This document shows positions 10,987 to 22,100 of a stretch of DNA of 64,000 nt, piece after piece. Under the pieces are notes generated by a model. The model was not told the origin of the DNA and ran no database searches. It saw only the letters and a program-made list of their open reading frames with translations. The translations under genes were made by a program, and so were the position numbers. Numbering within the stretch: the stretch's first letter is position 1; every line of letters starts with the position of its first letter. The stretch comes from Zygosaccharomyces rouxii (taxonomy: Eukaryota > Ascomycota > Saccharomycetes > Saccharomycetales > Saccharomycetaceae): the NCBI RefSeq assembly GCF_000026365.1, contig NC_012991.1, positions 930,001-994,000 on the forward strand, given 5' to 3'.

Positions 10987-13299
10987 ATGAAGTTCTTTAT
11001 CGATGATTTGCCGGTTCTGTTTCCCTACCCCAAAATCTATCCAGAACAGTATCACTATATGTGTGATCTTAAGAGAACTTTGGATAGTGGAGGTAATAGC
11101 ATTTTAGAAATGCCTTCAGGTACTGGTAAGACTGTCTCCCTGTTGTCGTTGACGATAGCATACCAAATGCACTATCCAGAACATAGAAAGATTATCTATT
11201 GTTCACGTACCATGTCAGAGATTGAAAAGGCACTAGTAGAATTGGAAAATTTAATGGATTATAGAACAAAGGAGTTAGGTTATCGTGAAGATTTCCGGGG
11301 GCTTGGATTAACATCTAGAAAGAATTTATGTCTGCATCCTCAAGTCAGTAAGGAAAGAAATGGTACTCTGGTGGATGAAAAATGTCGCCGTATGACTAAC
11401 GGTCAAGCTAAGCATAAACAAGAAGCAGACCCTGATGCAAAAGTGGAACTTTGTGACTACCATGAAAATCTTTACAACTATCAGGTGGAAGATTATTTAC
11501 CCAAGGGCGTTTTCTCATTTGAGAAGCTCATAAGGTATTGTGAAGAGAGAACTCTATGTCCCTATTTTATCGTTCGTAGAATGATCTCCCTCTGCAATAT
11601 TATTATTTATTCGTACCATTATCTTTTAGATCCAAAGATTGCTGAAAGAGTCTCTAATGAGGTATCCAAAGATGGTATCGTCATCTTTGATGAAGCGCAT
11701 AATATCGATAACGTTTGCATTGAATCATTATCGCTTGATTTAACTAATGATGTTTTGAAAAGGGCTACGAAGGGTGCATATGCATTGGAAAATAGAATTG
11801 ACGAGGTTAGACAAGTAGATGCTCGAAGGTTACAGGATGAATACGATAAATTGGTTCAGGATTTACATGCCGCTGATATATTAGACCAAGAGGAGGAGCC
11901 TGCAGTGGAAACTCCGGTTTTATCTCAAGATTTAATTACTGAAGCTATGCCTGGTAACATTAGAAGAGCAGAACATTTCGTATCATTTTTGAAAAGACTG
12001 ATAGAATACTTAAAGACAAGAATGAAGGTCTTGCACGTCATTTCAGAAACACCTAAATCATTTTTGCAACATTTAAAACAACTGACATTCATCGATCGAA
12101 AACCTCTAAGATTCTGTGCCGAGCGTCTATCGCTTTTGGTAAGAACCCTAGAAGTTACCGAAATCGAAGATTTCACCGCTTTGAAGGATATTGCTACTTT
12201 TGCAACACTGATATCTACTTATGAAAGTGGGTTCTTGTTGATCATTGAACCTTATGAGATTGAAAATGCTGCGGTACCTAATCCAATCATGAGATTTACC
12301 TGTCTCGATGCTTCCATAGCTATAAAACCTGTTTTTGAAAGATTTTCATCAGTAATTATCACATCTGGTACCATTTCACCATTAGACATGTATCCAAGGA
12401 TGTTAAATTTTGATACGGTGTTACAAAAGTCATATGCAATGACATTGGCAAAGAAATCATTTTTGCCCATGATAGTAACAAAGGGGTCTGATCAGGTTGC
12501 CATCTCTTCAAGATTTGAAATTAGAAACGATCCAAGTATTGTTCGTAATTATGGTTCTATGCTTGTGGAATTTGCAAAAATTACTCCTGATGGTATGGTG
12601 GTATTCTTCCCCTCATATTTATATATGGAAAGCATTATCTCCATGTGGCAAACTATGGGTATATTGGATGAGGTCTGGAAATATAAACTAATTCTTGTAG
12701 AAACTCCTGATGCTCAAGAGACTTCGTTGGCTTTAGAGACTTATAGAAAAGCTTGCTCGAATGGTAGAGGTGCGATAATCCTATCTGTTGCTCGTGGTAA
12801 AGTTTCAGAAGGTATCGATTTTGATCATCACTACGGTAGAACTGTGCTGATGATTGGTATTCCATTCCAATACACGGAATCCCGTATTTTGAAAGCTAGG
12901 CTGGAGTTTTTAAGAGAAAACTATCAAATTAGGGAGAATGATTTTCTATCCTTTGACGCAATGCGTCATGCAGCCCAGTGTCTAGGTAGAGTCTTAAGAG
13001 GTAAAGACGATTACGGGGTTATGATTTTAGCAGATCGTAGGTTTTCAAGAAAAAGAAATCAATTGCCAAAATGGATTTCACAAGGTTTGTCAGATGCTGA
13101 CTTAAATCTTTCCACCGATATGGCAATCGCCAACGCCAAACAATTTTTGAGAACTATGGCTCAATCAACAGATCCAAAGGATCAAGAAGGTGTCTCTGTT
13201 TGGAGGCATGAGGAATTGATTAAGTACCAGCAAGAAAAACAGGGCGCCCCTAATAATGGTACAGATTTAATGCATATGGAAGTGGACGTTGAGGGTTAG
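10987..13299 (+). CDS. RAD3: TFIIH 5'-3' DNA helicase Rad3 (XPD)
   Basis: This 770-residue FeS helicase of TFIIH unwinds DNA in nucleotide excision repair and supports transcription initiation. Walker A is PSGTGKTVSLLS near residue 45. The four FeS cysteines fall near 115, 133, 156 and 191 (KNLCLH, DEKCRR, VELCDY, RTLCPYF). Walker B is FDEAHNID near 235. Motifs V-VI (SVARGKVSEGIDF, QCLGRVLRGKDDYG) are intact. It is nearly collinear with S. cerevisiae Rad3 (778), with a shorter, less acidic C-terminal tail. The ATG at 10987 gives the conserved start MKFFIDDLPVLFPYPKIYPE; no ATG lies upstream in frame. Confidence 0.98.
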   Translation: MKFFIDDLPVLFPYPKIYPEQYHYMCDLKRTLDSGGNSILEMPSGTGKTVSLLSLTIAYQMHYPEHRKIIYCSRTMSEIEKALVELENLMDYRTKELGYREDFRGLGLTSRKNLCLHPQVSKERNGTLVDEKCRRMTNGQAKHKQEADPDAKVELCDYHENLYNYQVEDYLPKGVFSFEKLIRYCEERTLCPYFIVRRMISLCNIIIYSYHYLLDPKIAERVSNEVSKDGIVIFDEAHNIDNVCIESLSLDLTNDVLKRATKGAYALENRIDEVRQVDARRLQDEYDKLVQDLHAADILDQEEEPAVETPVLSQDLITEAMPGNIRRAEHFVSFLKRLIEYLKTRMKVLHVISETPKSFLQHLKQLTFIDRKPLRFCAERLSLLVRTLEVTEIEDFTALKDIATFATLISTYESGFLLIIEPYEIENAAVPNPIMRFTCLDASIAIKPVFERFSSVIITSGTISPLDMYPRMLNFDTVLQKSYAMTLAKKSFLPMIVTKGSDQVAISSRFEIRNDPSIVRNYGSMLVEFAKITPDGMVVFFPSYLYMESIISMWQTMGILDEVWKYKLILVETPDAQETSLALETYRKACSNGRGAIILSVARGKVSEGIDFDHHYGRTVLMIGIPFQYTESRILKARLEFLRENYQIRENDFLSFDAMRHAAQCLGRVLRGKDDYGVMILADRRFSRKRNQLPKWISQGLSDADLNLSTDMAIANAKQFLRTMAQSTDPKDQEGVSVWRHEELIKYQQEKQGAPNNGTDLMHMEVDVEG

Positions 13300-13406
13300 T
13301 TCAAGTTGACTATTAAAAATTAAAATCAATTTATGTAAATACTCATCTATACTACAAGCACTTTTTATCTTAGATTTTAGTAGACATCTAACTGTTCTGA
13401 TTATAC

Positions 13407-16400
13407 TTAAGCAACGTTGACCTGAAATGATACTTCCTTATCGGCGTCGAGATATGAATCACAGACGCACCAAAGAGTCAGTTCGTGTTCACCCTGTTGG
13501 TTAATCGTGAAATCCAAAGAATAGCTCTGGGTTTCTTTGCTTAGGGAAACTTTCTTCGTAGCGTATAGTTGTTTCGTAGAGATTTCACCTATTACTAACC
13601 ACCAACTTTCTAGTTTTTCATGGGGATACTTCTCAGAGGTTACCTCAAGCGTTTCCGGTGCTTCATCTCTTGTCAGAGTTACATTCACTTCCCTAGATTC
13701 ACCTACAGCCAGAGGTTTGCTGTTATCTAAGCTGTATTCTAATTCAATATTGGGGAAATTATTAATAAAATTGGCAACCTTGACCAACTTACGATTATCC
13801 ATCGTCATGATGGCATCACGTTCGTCGTCCTCCAAGGCCATCACATCGTAGACGGTCTCTACACCCTTTTCTTCGCATTTCTTCAAAATAGATCCATCGA
13901 AAAATGGGATTTGTTTCAATGGATTGTCGGTATCCCAGACACCTTGAATTAGCATCTGAGAAATATCCATTCCTGTTGTTGCATTCAAGCATCCGTCACT
14001 AGACAAAATATCGATAGCAGAATTAACCAGAGGAACCGCTTTTTGCAAAATTATTTGAACGTCCCATTGAAGTTCTATGGGGAGTAGCATGCGCGAGAAA
14101 TATGCCTGTAACAACAGCAATACTTTATGGGAAATAGGACCTCCTTCACTATTGGAGGAAATTTTGATTGGCATTTGGTTGCTCAATTTTAGAAGCGTTG
14201 ACTCATCTTCTGGTCTCAAGGGAAGATCTTCAAATTCAGAAGCCCTCGACAACACTTGCAAAATGTCCTTTAAGGTAGAATTGGCTGATAATGAACTGAG
14301 TAATGTATGCATAGTGAAAAAGGAAGTATTATGTTGTGAGCTAATTGCGCATGCATTCAATGGAGAAATGATTTCCTCTATATCTTCGTCTGTGTCGCTA
14401 TCATTGGTACGGAGTTCAATGAAATCGCATTCTTGTAATCCTCGTAAAGTATTCTCTACTAACTCAGTCAAATACGCTGAAATACCATATGCAGATACAT
14501 CTTTAACGCCATAGAAGCTAGGATTTCCATGAATACGACGATAGAAAAATGTGTAAGCTATCCAATCCACACAATCCTGCTTAGTTTGAATCACAGATGT
14601 ATTTATTTCAGAGATTAATGCATCATACAAATGGAAGAACATGAAACTTTCAATAGGGAGACCTTCAGATAAAAATTTCTTATAGTAATCTTTCATTTTT
14701 TGATTTGTGAGAACTAATGCCTGGGTTGTATCATCCTTGGTTTTCCCTTTAGTAGTATTAACCATTTCTAATAACTGATTTGCAGAATAGTCAACATATC
14801 GATGCTCCTTTCCCTCATAATATTGAGTTCCTAAAATTACCACTCTATTAGATGGAGGACAATCGTGGCAGCAATCTTTGGTCACCAGCAGAATCGAAAG
14901 AGCACCATAATCATACAGTTTTTTGACAACAGCTCTATCTTTAGCATTCATTTCTGCATATATCATACCAATACCATGGGTCAAAGACTTTTTCAAAGCA
15001 CCATCAGTCACTGCTTTTAGATAGGAATTTAAGTCCTCTTCCTCTGCTCGGAGCAGATCCAAATTGTTTTCGAAGGCATACTGAATGAAAATCAGACTAG
15101 AATCGATACAGCTTTTTCTGCTAGGTGAAAAAATTAATATGTTGTCGTCTTGATGTTCTTGAGCAAAATCGAAGGCATACTTTGCCATCGGTATGTTTAG
15201 GATAGTACTTTGAGTAGTCTCGAAGGCATGCAAATGAATCTCCATAGGATAGAGCTTTTCTTGTGGAGAGAAATTGAAAATATTATTTCTCGATGCACCA
15301 ATCCATTCTCCCAAATCACGTCCATTGGCAAAGCAGGATCCCAAAGCAACAAATCGGGTTTCTTTTTCGAGCTGTGTTGATATGAAAGTCATCCTTGAAA
15401 TGATAGTCTCGTAGACAGCACCTGCCATACCATTACTGATTTCTTGTACATCATCGTAAATTGCTAATTCTATCCTCTGAATGTTCCTTCTGTTCCTCCA
15501 GCGGCGAGATACTAGATCAAACTGCTCTGGTGTCGCTAGAATCAAATGACTTTGAGCAATGATTCTCAGATTATAATTTAAATCTGAACCCAATTTGTTG
15601 ACACTTTTTCCACCCGCAAGAGCAGAAAATCTTTCCTTCCAACTTTTTGACAGTTGATCTATTTGATATTGATGTGGTGAAATGTACAATGCACGTCCCT
15701 TATTTTGTCTCCAATGATTGAGTATAGCTAATTCAGCCATGACTGTTTTTCCTGACCCTTTAGATGCTCCTACTAAAACATTGTCATTGGTGGTGTACAA
15801 GGGTTGGAATACTTGACTTTGGAACTTGTTAAAATTCTCGTAATCAAAGGCCTTTGTAAATTCTTCATTCTCCAAATCTGATATTGGCATCAATAACATA
15901 TCTGCTAGAGGAGTTGGAGCAGGAAACTTTCTGGGGAGACGCAGTGGTTCAAGTCCTATGGAAATCTGGCTTTCACACTGGCACCATCTTTCAGAGAGCA
16001 ATGTGACAAAGAAGTTTGGCGGTAATTTTTTCTGATGTGCAGGTGTTAGTATCAGAGAGAAATCAATGAAATGTTCTAAGCCGATATATTCTTTTCTAAC
16101 CAGAAGTACATCGCTGTATAAGATTTGCTCACCGTCATTATCCTCAAGCAGGACTAAAAAGGGCTCAACATTACTATGCAATCTTTCATCCCAGACCCAA
16201 TCTGGCAAAATTTCTAGTTCAAATCTTAATAAACTTGGAGTAATGGGTTGAATGGCACATTTTGCAGTGAGTTTGGGGAATCTGCGAAACAAATCATAGA
16301 CTAATTTACCATGCTTCTCTGATCTAATCGCCTGTCCGACTTCTCCTGGTGATTGTAATTCTAAGTAAGTACTCCAAGGCAGAGTGGATGCCTCCGTTCT

Positions 16401-19400
16401 TCGTATGACTTCCGAAGGACATGTCTTGAATTGCCTTAAAGGTGAATTGGCAATCCACATACGTCTATCAACTGTTTTGCAAAGGTTTAGAAGCATTTTT
16501 GTAACATTTGACCAATTTTTCTTAAGGCATAATTCATAAACTGCTCTAAACAACCTTCCCGCATTTTGGGTTATAAATACCATATCAGCATTTAACGCGA
16601 ATCCTTCAAACCTCAGACGTGAAACGTAAGATTGCAGTAAAACGTTCACTTTTGCTAAGGAATCGCTAGCATCTTCTCTTATAGGTATGGGACATTTTTC
16701 CAACAATGCCTTTAATTCTTGTTTTTCCTCTTGCCTAACAGATATGTGTTTGAATTCATCAGAGAGTGATATTACTCTGAATAAATCAATCTGGGTAGAG
16801 TGCTGTGTGATTTCTGTGTCATAGACTTGCATCGACGTGTGGTTAATATAAAAATAAGAAGAGATTCTTCCCAGTTCTGTCGCCTCCACATCACCACTTT
16901 CAGCATCGTACACTACAAGGTTTTCCTCATGAAGTATTGCCAAGGCAGAATGTATTAATGCTTCGCCGTATTTTAAGGTACTTTCTTCCTTCTCAGGGTC
17001 AGGAACTTTGTAAATTTCAGGAGACATCAACATACGCACATAAAGATAAGTATAAGTCAGCCAATCCACACCATGTTTTCTGTTTTGAATATTTCCTGCA
17101 ACCACCTCGGCGTTCAAATTGTCCACTATTTTGGAAACTAGTTGAGATTCAATAGGTAATTGTTGGTTCAAAACCGCTAGATAAAACTGGACATCTGTTT
17201 GATTTGTAATAATAATACCCTCACCAGTCGTATCATATCTGGGTCTACCAGCTCTACCTAGCATTTGGAGCAGATCTTGAGGAGAAAGTGGTTCCCAAGA
17301 TCCACTTTCTGGAGAATACACATCCGTACCCTTTACTATCACAGTATGAGCGGGTAGATTGACACCCCAAGCCAAAGTGGCGGTAGATACTAGAACTTGC
17401 AATAAACCGTCAGCAAATAAGTCTTCGGATAAAGATCTATCAGTTTTTGTTAGGCCTGCATGGTGAATTCCAATTCCTGCCCGTATAATTTTCTTCAATT
17501 GGCCATCCTGGACATTTTCTGACTCGGTCTCTAGAATTTTACCAGATGCAGGATCAGACTTTCTAATTAGCCCAAGATTATCATTTTCAGAAAATTTCTC
17601 CATTAGCCAAAGTGCCGTTCTTGCCGTCTCCTTCCTTGAGTGTACAAATATGATTACTTGATGTCCCTGTTTAACAGCTTCTAGAGTCTTCTCATGGCAT
17701 GTCTCGTTCATGGCATTTAGTTTCTTCAATGAACTTTTCTCAGTTACTCCACAGAATTGTTGACTTAATGGACATGGTCTATAAGTGGAATCGAAATAGA
17801 ACAATCCATTATCTGGGACTCTTAAGAATCTGGAGACATCTTGGTAATTAGGTAAAGTGGCAGAAAGCCCTAATAATCTTGGTGGTTCTTGGAAGGTCTT
17901 TGCTTGTAATGCCCTCGATACTATTGCCTCTATCACTGGTCCTCGAGCATCATGCAACAAATGGATTTCGTCAATGATCATTAGGCGGACGGACTGTACA
18001 AAAGAGGATTCATCTGCTTTACGAGTAATCACATCCCATTTTTCTGGAGTTGAAATTAGTACCTGTGCTTCTAATAGTTGTTGTCTATTCAGATTTGAAT
18101 CACCCGTCAATTCTACCACTTTAATACCCAAATATGACAATCTCCTCTGGAATTCAGAAACCTGTTCTTGTACCAAAGCTTTAAGAGGAGCAATGTAGAC
18201 TACCTTGAAATTTTTAGAAGTAAGTCTGCCGGTTTCAACATTGATGTGATTTGAAATGGTTCTTAAAATGGCCATCATAGCTACGTTGGTTTTACCTGCA
18301 CCAGTAGGGGCACAGAGCAAAACATTATCATCTCTACCAAATGTCACTGGGTAAAGTTTAGATTGAATAGCATTCAGAGATTCTGTCTCTGCTGATGGAA
18401 ATGCGTTTTGGGCCCAACTAGGGAAAACTGAGATGGGCACCAATTCAATGCCAGCATCGATCTTCTTAGGTGCAGGAATATATATTTCTTCGTAATGAGG
18501 TGTTAATTTCTTGTAAGAGCCTTCAGGAAGCTGGATTTTTGTGACAGTCATTAGGCGGCTAGATTGATCGAATTTGGCCGCATCCAAATCTATCAGACGA
18601 GGAGATTGTTTGGAGTCTGCGACGGTTCTTGGTTTTTTTGGATTTGCATTCATGTCTTCTTCTGAAGAATAAGAATGGCTTCTCTTTAATTCTGGTTTGC
18701 CCCTCTGTTCGTATTGCTCTACTAATTCATTCAATCCAAGTTCTGACATTTCTCGGAGAATATCATGTCTCTTAAGCTCTGAACTTTGAGCAAGTCTTAT
18801 CCCCCAAAGTATCATATCTCTTTTTTTCACGAAAAATCCGACCAGTGACAAATACGCAAAATCTAGTAATTGCACCAATTTTGCCTCTAAAGTTTTATCA
18901 TCTTGGTCCTTTGATAATTCTGCCAATACCATGTTACTTAATGCTTGTACATCTGTAGCCTCTACGTCTTCCATTTCCTTAAGAAGCATTCTTCGCAGGA
19001 AAAATTCATCAACATCTTGAATGGTAAAATCCACAAATTTCTTGTCGCTTGAACCTTGGATCATCATAATTTCATTATTTTTCTCTGGTAGTGTCTCGTG
19101 TCTTGCCCTCACACCGGAACTCTTTGTAGTTGTCTTTTCTTCATCTTCGTCTTCATTCATCTCTGTTTCCTCTCTTTCTTCTTCTTCTTCTTCTTCTTCT
19201 TCTTCTTCTTCTTGGTCCTCCATTAAAATCGGTACAGCTCTTTCACTATTATTAGAAGAATCTTTATTTGAATGGTAATCTGAGATTTGGCTTGTTAATT
19301 TTAACAGTTCTTGAAATTTGTTAACAGTAATTGTTACACCTAAATCTGATTGTAATCGTCCTCTTTGTACATCAACTTTACCATCTTGATCCTGTTCCTT

Positions 19401-19874
19401 GTCCTTCAATGCAAATACCAGTAAATCTGTAGTTTCTACAATAACATCATGCGGTATATCACTCCCCAAAAGATCAGTCACCCAATTAAGAATTCCTTCA
19501 TAGATTTGCATGTTTGATTCATCACTAGGATAATATTTCAAGCCATAATGGCCATCTAACACACCATTATTCTTTACTTGAGCAGTTGTCTTACGACTCT
19601 GATTTTGACGCTTTGGAACATCAACCTCTTTATGGGCTTCTAATTTCTCCTCATCGGGAATATTGTGGTCAGCATTTGCCCCCATGTCCTTAACAGATAT
19701 TCTCCCTTTCATAGATTTCGGTTGAGATTCTTCAGCATCTCGAATGGGATCACCTCTCTGGTCTAAAAACCTCTTATCGGCCTCTAAAACCTTACTTGAC
19801 ATCTCATCGTGTCGGTACAGCTCTCTAATCTTCTGCCTCTTCTCATCCTCGTAAGCATTGTCACCTTTAGACAT
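13407..19874 (-). CDS. BRR2: Spliceosomal U5 snRNP helicase Brr2
   Basis: This 2155-residue DExH/Ski2-like RNA helicase unwinds U4/U6 during spliceosome activation. It has two helicase cassettes, each followed by a Sec63-like region. The N cassette is catalytic: Walker A APTGAGKTNVA near residue 520 and DEIH near 635. In the C cassette the P-loop reads GASKGSGKT near 1370 and the DExH is degenerate (DDVQ near 1476), as in the family, where this cassette is a regulatory pseudo-enzyme. The N-terminal extension holds a Glu run near residue 228 coded by a GAA repeat. Length compares with 2163 in S. cerevisiae. Divergent from RAD24. Confidence 0.98.
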   Translation of the reverse strand: MSKGDNAYEDEKRQKIRELYRHDEMSSKVLEADKRFLDQRGDPIRDAEESQPKSMKGRISVKDMGANADHNIPDEEKLEAHKEVDVPKRQNQSRKTTAQVKNNGVLDGHYGLKYYPSDESNMQIYEGILNWVTDLLGSDIPHDVIVETTDLLVFALKDKEQDQDGKVDVQRGRLQSDLGVTITVNKFQELLKLTSQISDYHSNKDSSNNSERAVPILMEDQEEEEEEEEEEEEREETEMNEDEDEEKTTTKSSGVRARHETLPEKNNEIMMIQGSSDKKFVDFTIQDVDEFFLRRMLLKEMEDVEATDVQALSNMVLAELSKDQDDKTLEAKLVQLLDFAYLSLVGFFVKKRDMILWGIRLAQSSELKRHDILREMSELGLNELVEQYEQRGKPELKRSHSYSSEEDMNANPKKPRTVADSKQSPRLIDLDAAKFDQSSRLMTVTKIQLPEGSYKKLTPHYEEIYIPAPKKIDAGIELVPISVFPSWAQNAFPSAETESLNAIQSKLYPVTFGRDDNVLLCAPTGAGKTNVAMMAILRTISNHINVETGRLTSKNFKVVYIAPLKALVQEQVSEFQRRLSYLGIKVVELTGDSNLNRQQLLEAQVLISTPEKWDVITRKADESSFVQSVRLMIIDEIHLLHDARGPVIEAIVSRALQAKTFQEPPRLLGLSATLPNYQDVSRFLRVPDNGLFYFDSTYRPCPLSQQFCGVTEKSSLKKLNAMNETCHEKTLEAVKQGHQVIIFVHSRKETARTALWLMEKFSENDNLGLIRKSDPASGKILETESENVQDGQLKKIIRAGIGIHHAGLTKTDRSLSEDLFADGLLQVLVSTATLAWGVNLPAHTVIVKGTDVYSPESGSWEPLSPQDLLQMLGRAGRPRYDTTGEGIIITNQTDVQFYLAVLNQQLPIESQLVSKIVDNLNAEVVAGNIQNRKHGVDWLTYTYLYVRMLMSPEIYKVPDPEKEESTLKYGEALIHSALAILHEENLVVYDAESGDVEATELGRISSYFYINHTSMQVYDTEITQHSTQIDLFRVISLSDEFKHISVRQEEKQELKALLEKCPIPIREDASDSLAKVNVLLQSYVSRLRFEGFALNADMVFITQNAGRLFRAVYELCLKKNWSNVTKMLLNLCKTVDRRMWIANSPLRQFKTCPSEVIRRTEASTLPWSTYLELQSPGEVGQAIRSEKHGKLVYDLFRRFPKLTAKCAIQPITPSLLRFELEILPDWVWDERLHSNVEPFLVLLEDNDGEQILYSDVLLVRKEYIGLEHFIDFSLILTPAHQKKLPPNFFVTLLSERWCQCESQISIGLEPLRLPRKFPAPTPLADMLLMPISDLENEEFTKAFDYENFNKFQSQVFQPLYTTNDNVLVGASKGSGKTVMAELAILNHWRQNKGRALYISPHQYQIDQLSKSWKERFSALAGGKSVNKLGSDLNYNLRIIAQSHLILATPEQFDLVSRRWRNRRNIQRIELAIYDDVQEISNGMAGAVYETIISRMTFISTQLEKETRFVALGSCFANGRDLGEWIGASRNNIFNFSPQEKLYPMEIHLHAFETTQSTILNIPMAKYAFDFAQEHQDDNILIFSPSRKSCIDSSLIFIQYAFENNLDLLRAEEEDLNSYLKAVTDGALKKSLTHGIGMIYAEMNAKDRAVVKKLYDYGALSILLVTKDCCHDCPPSNRVVILGTQYYEGKEHRYVDYSANQLLEMVNTTKGKTKDDTTQALVLTNQKMKDYYKKFLSEGLPIESFMFFHLYDALISEINTSVIQTKQDCVDWIAYTFFYRRIHGNPSFYGVKDVSAYGISAYLTELVENTLRGLQECDFIELRTNDSDTDEDIEEIISPLNACAISSQHNTSFFTMHTLLSSLSANSTLKDILQVLSRASEFEDLPLRPEDESTLLKLSNQMPIKISSNSEGGPISHKVLLLLQAYFSRMLLPIELQWDVQIILQKAVPLVNSAIDILSSDGCLNATTGMDISQMLIQGVWDTDNPLKQIPFFDGSILKKCEEKGVETVYDVMALEDDERDAIMTMDNRKLVKVANFINNFPNIELEYSLDNSKPLAVGESREVNVTLTRDEAPETLEVTSEKYPHEKLESWWLVIGEISTKQLYATKKVSLSKETQSYSLDFTINQQGEHELTLWCVCDSYLDADKEVSFQVNVA
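19176..19213. repeat. GAA/TTC trinucleotide repeat inside BRR2
   Basis: About a dozen TTC triplets on the + strand encode the Glu run in the Brr2 N-terminal extension. It is in frame and does not interrupt the gene; length polymorphism between strains would be expected. Confidence 0.75.
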
Positions 19875-19960
19875 ACCTGGAAATTATTGCTAGTATTAAA
19901 TACTTTCCTGTCTGTCTATAGTTTGGTCTTTTTCTCAAAGGTCGTTGAACTTTGTTTTAA

Positions 19961-19989
19961 AGCTCATCTCACCTCATCGATAATTTTTC
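19961..19989. promoter_or_regulatory. PAC/RRPE-like motif in BRR2-RAD24 divergent promoter
   Basis: Two CTCAT cores (CTCATCTC, CTCATCG; GATGAG on the minus strand) are followed by AATTTTTC, resembling the PAC plus RRPE pair. It lies about 90-115 bp upstream of both starts, so it could serve either gene. Inferred from motif only. Confidence 0.4.
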
Positions 19990-20090
19990 AATCTTCTCGA
20001 ATACACTAAAGAGTGAAAACTATCAGTGACCATCAGATGGATTAATAACTCTAGATCAACTGCAGCTTGAGCACTTGGGTCCCGGATGTT

Positions 20091-21908
20091 ATGGTTAAGA
20101 ACAAACCACCTGCAATTCAACGAAGTATATCTGAGTTGAGCTCTCGAATCAGCAGTATATCGCCCTCGAAAAGGATTATACAGGAAAGAGAGGAGAGTAA
20201 CAACCAAAATGGTGTTGATGAACCATGGTATGTGAAATATGCTCCTAAGAAGCTAGAAGAAGTTGCTATTCATAAGAAGAAACTACAAGATGTGTGTCAA
20301 ATTTTAGAATCCATGTTGAAAAGTAGTACTTACGGTATTGATGATGGACCTCGAATCCTTTTAATGACGGGTCCTAGTGGATGTTCCAAGTCTACAACTA
20401 CGTACAAATTGGCTGAAGAATTGGTACCGAAATATAGAGGCAGTGGATTTCAGATGCTTCGATCTGATAGGAAAGGGAGCCATGTAGTAGAATTTGTAGA
20501 AACTGACAATTTCCAAGAATTTTTAGTAGAAGCCAAATATCTTCGAGGGCCTAATCTTTCAGTGGTTTTAATAGAGGATTTGCCTAACATTTTCCATACT
20601 GATACGAGGCATGCGTTTCAAAAATCATTGCTTGAGTGGTTGTATTCACCGGAGGTTGGTTCACCACCGCTTGTCATTTGTATTACAGAGTGTTCTCTAG
20701 GGAATGAAAATTCACAAGGATTTGGTGTAGATTACAATTTTACCGCAGAATCTGTACTTGGTAGGGAGATTTTAGCTCATCCTAAACTGGCTAGAATTAA
20801 GTTTAATCCGATTAATACCACTTTGATGAAAAAACATTTAAGATCGAAATGTCAAGAAAATCGAAAATTATTGATTCAGAATGGTAAATGGAATTCAAAG
20901 GATTTAGTGATTGATCAGTTGGCAAGTACGACGGGAGACATTCGATCTGCGATTGCAAATCTACAATATTGGGCAACATCAAGTGTGGAAGTTCCGTTGG
21001 ACACTAGGGAGGAATCACTAACTTATTTTCATACCATTGGTAAAATTCTACATGGATCTCGTGAATGTGATGACAATGAGATGATCAATCAATTAACATT
21101 TAATTCTAAATCTCATCTGGCTAATGATAATTTCCGTCTTGGATTATTAGAGAATTACAGTCTAGTCAATGGGGGCCAAGTCCCATTATCAAACGTTTGT
21201 GAGATTGTGGATAGTTTGAGTCAAAGTGATTCTATGGGTATGAACTCAGAATCCATAGAATTTGCTTTGAGGAAAGTAAGAAATCAACTTGGTTCTGTAA
21301 CGAAAACACACACTTCTAACAAGGCCAATTTCCCGCGAGAATGGAAGATACGACAATTACAATTAGAATTTCAAGTCGATAGCGAAGACTATACGAATGT
21401 TGATTTTTACAAATATCACCAAGTTAGAACTAAAAGAGATTTGCAGCTGTACTACACCCACTACGGTCCACTGATAAGATCGCGAAGAAACTACAAAAGG
21501 AATTCACTGAACTATTACATCGAGAATCTAAATCCAAATGCCCAATCTGTTGTCACCAGCCAAAACATGGATGTTTTACAGGTAGACCCCAATATAGATC
21601 ATTTGGAGAGGATCGGAGGTCCCATAAAAAGTGTAGAGGAGCAACAGGAATTGGTCACTAATGATGATAGTGAGAATTGGAGGAAGAATTCCCTTGATCA
21701 AATGAAACAGAAACGAGACCATAAATTATCGCAGTTACTAGCATTACATACAGAGAATGAAGCAGAGGAAGAAATGGAGGATTTTGATGAACCTATCGTG
21801 GACAGCGAAGCGGAAGATGATGATGATTCTTCGCTTTACGATCTGTTGTCGCAGAGACATCCTGAAATCAACGAATCATTATCTGATTCGGATTTAGAAG
21901 ATCTTTAA
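20091..21908 (+). CDS. RAD24: Checkpoint clamp loader subunit Rad24 (RAD17)
   Basis: This 605-residue large subunit of the Rad24-RFC clamp loader places the 9-1-1 clamp at DNA damage. Walker A in GPSGCSKSTT near residue 93 has the Ser-Lys-Ser variant typical of Rad24. WYVKYAPKKLEEVAIHKKK precedes it as the RFC-box-like segment. The C terminus is Asp/Glu-rich. Length is somewhat shorter than S. cerevisiae (659). The start is the ATG at 20091, because upstream in-frame codons lack an ATG. It follows BRR2 divergently, as in S. cerevisiae (YER172C-YER173W). Confidence 0.95.
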   Translation: MVKNKPPAIQRSISELSSRISSISPSKRIIQEREESNNQNGVDEPWYVKYAPKKLEEVAIHKKKLQDVCQILESMLKSSTYGIDDGPRILLMTGPSGCSKSTTTYKLAEELVPKYRGSGFQMLRSDRKGSHVVEFVETDNFQEFLVEAKYLRGPNLSVVLIEDLPNIFHTDTRHAFQKSLLEWLYSPEVGSPPLVICITECSLGNENSQGFGVDYNFTAESVLGREILAHPKLARIKFNPINTTLMKKHLRSKCQENRKLLIQNGKWNSKDLVIDQLASTTGDIRSAIANLQYWATSSVEVPLDTREESLTYFHTIGKILHGSRECDDNEMINQLTFNSKSHLANDNFRLGLLENYSLVNGGQVPLSNVCEIVDSLSQSDSMGMNSESIEFALRKVRNQLGSVTKTHTSNKANFPREWKIRQLQLEFQVDSEDYTNVDFYKYHQVRTKRDLQLYYTHYGPLIRSRRNYKRNSLNYYIENLNPNAQSVVTSQNMDVLQVDPNIDHLERIGGPIKSVEEQQELVTNDDSENWRKNSLDQMKQKRDHKLSQLLALHTENEAEEEMEDFDEPIVDSEAEDDDDSSLYDLLSQRHPEINESLSDSDLEDL

Positions 21909-22100
21909 TGGAAGAGGGCTAACTCTTTGATAAGGATACACTTATAAGTAGATAGTATCAATTCACACTTATTACATTATAACCGTTACTAGTACTGCGA
22001 TGATATCGGACATGATGATAATGATTTGTTGCTGTTTTTTTTTTTTGGTTTTTTTTTTCCTTGAGTCTTCTCTTTACCTCGTAATTATATAAAAATACTA

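Noticed and set aside
13590..13600. TACTAAC branch point on the + strand inside BRR2
   Set aside because: It lies antisense to conserved BRR2 coding sequence and has no matching donor or gene on that strand.
19021..19278. Ser-rich open frame antisense to BRR2
   Set aside because: It is the complement of the GAA repeat and has no family resemblance.
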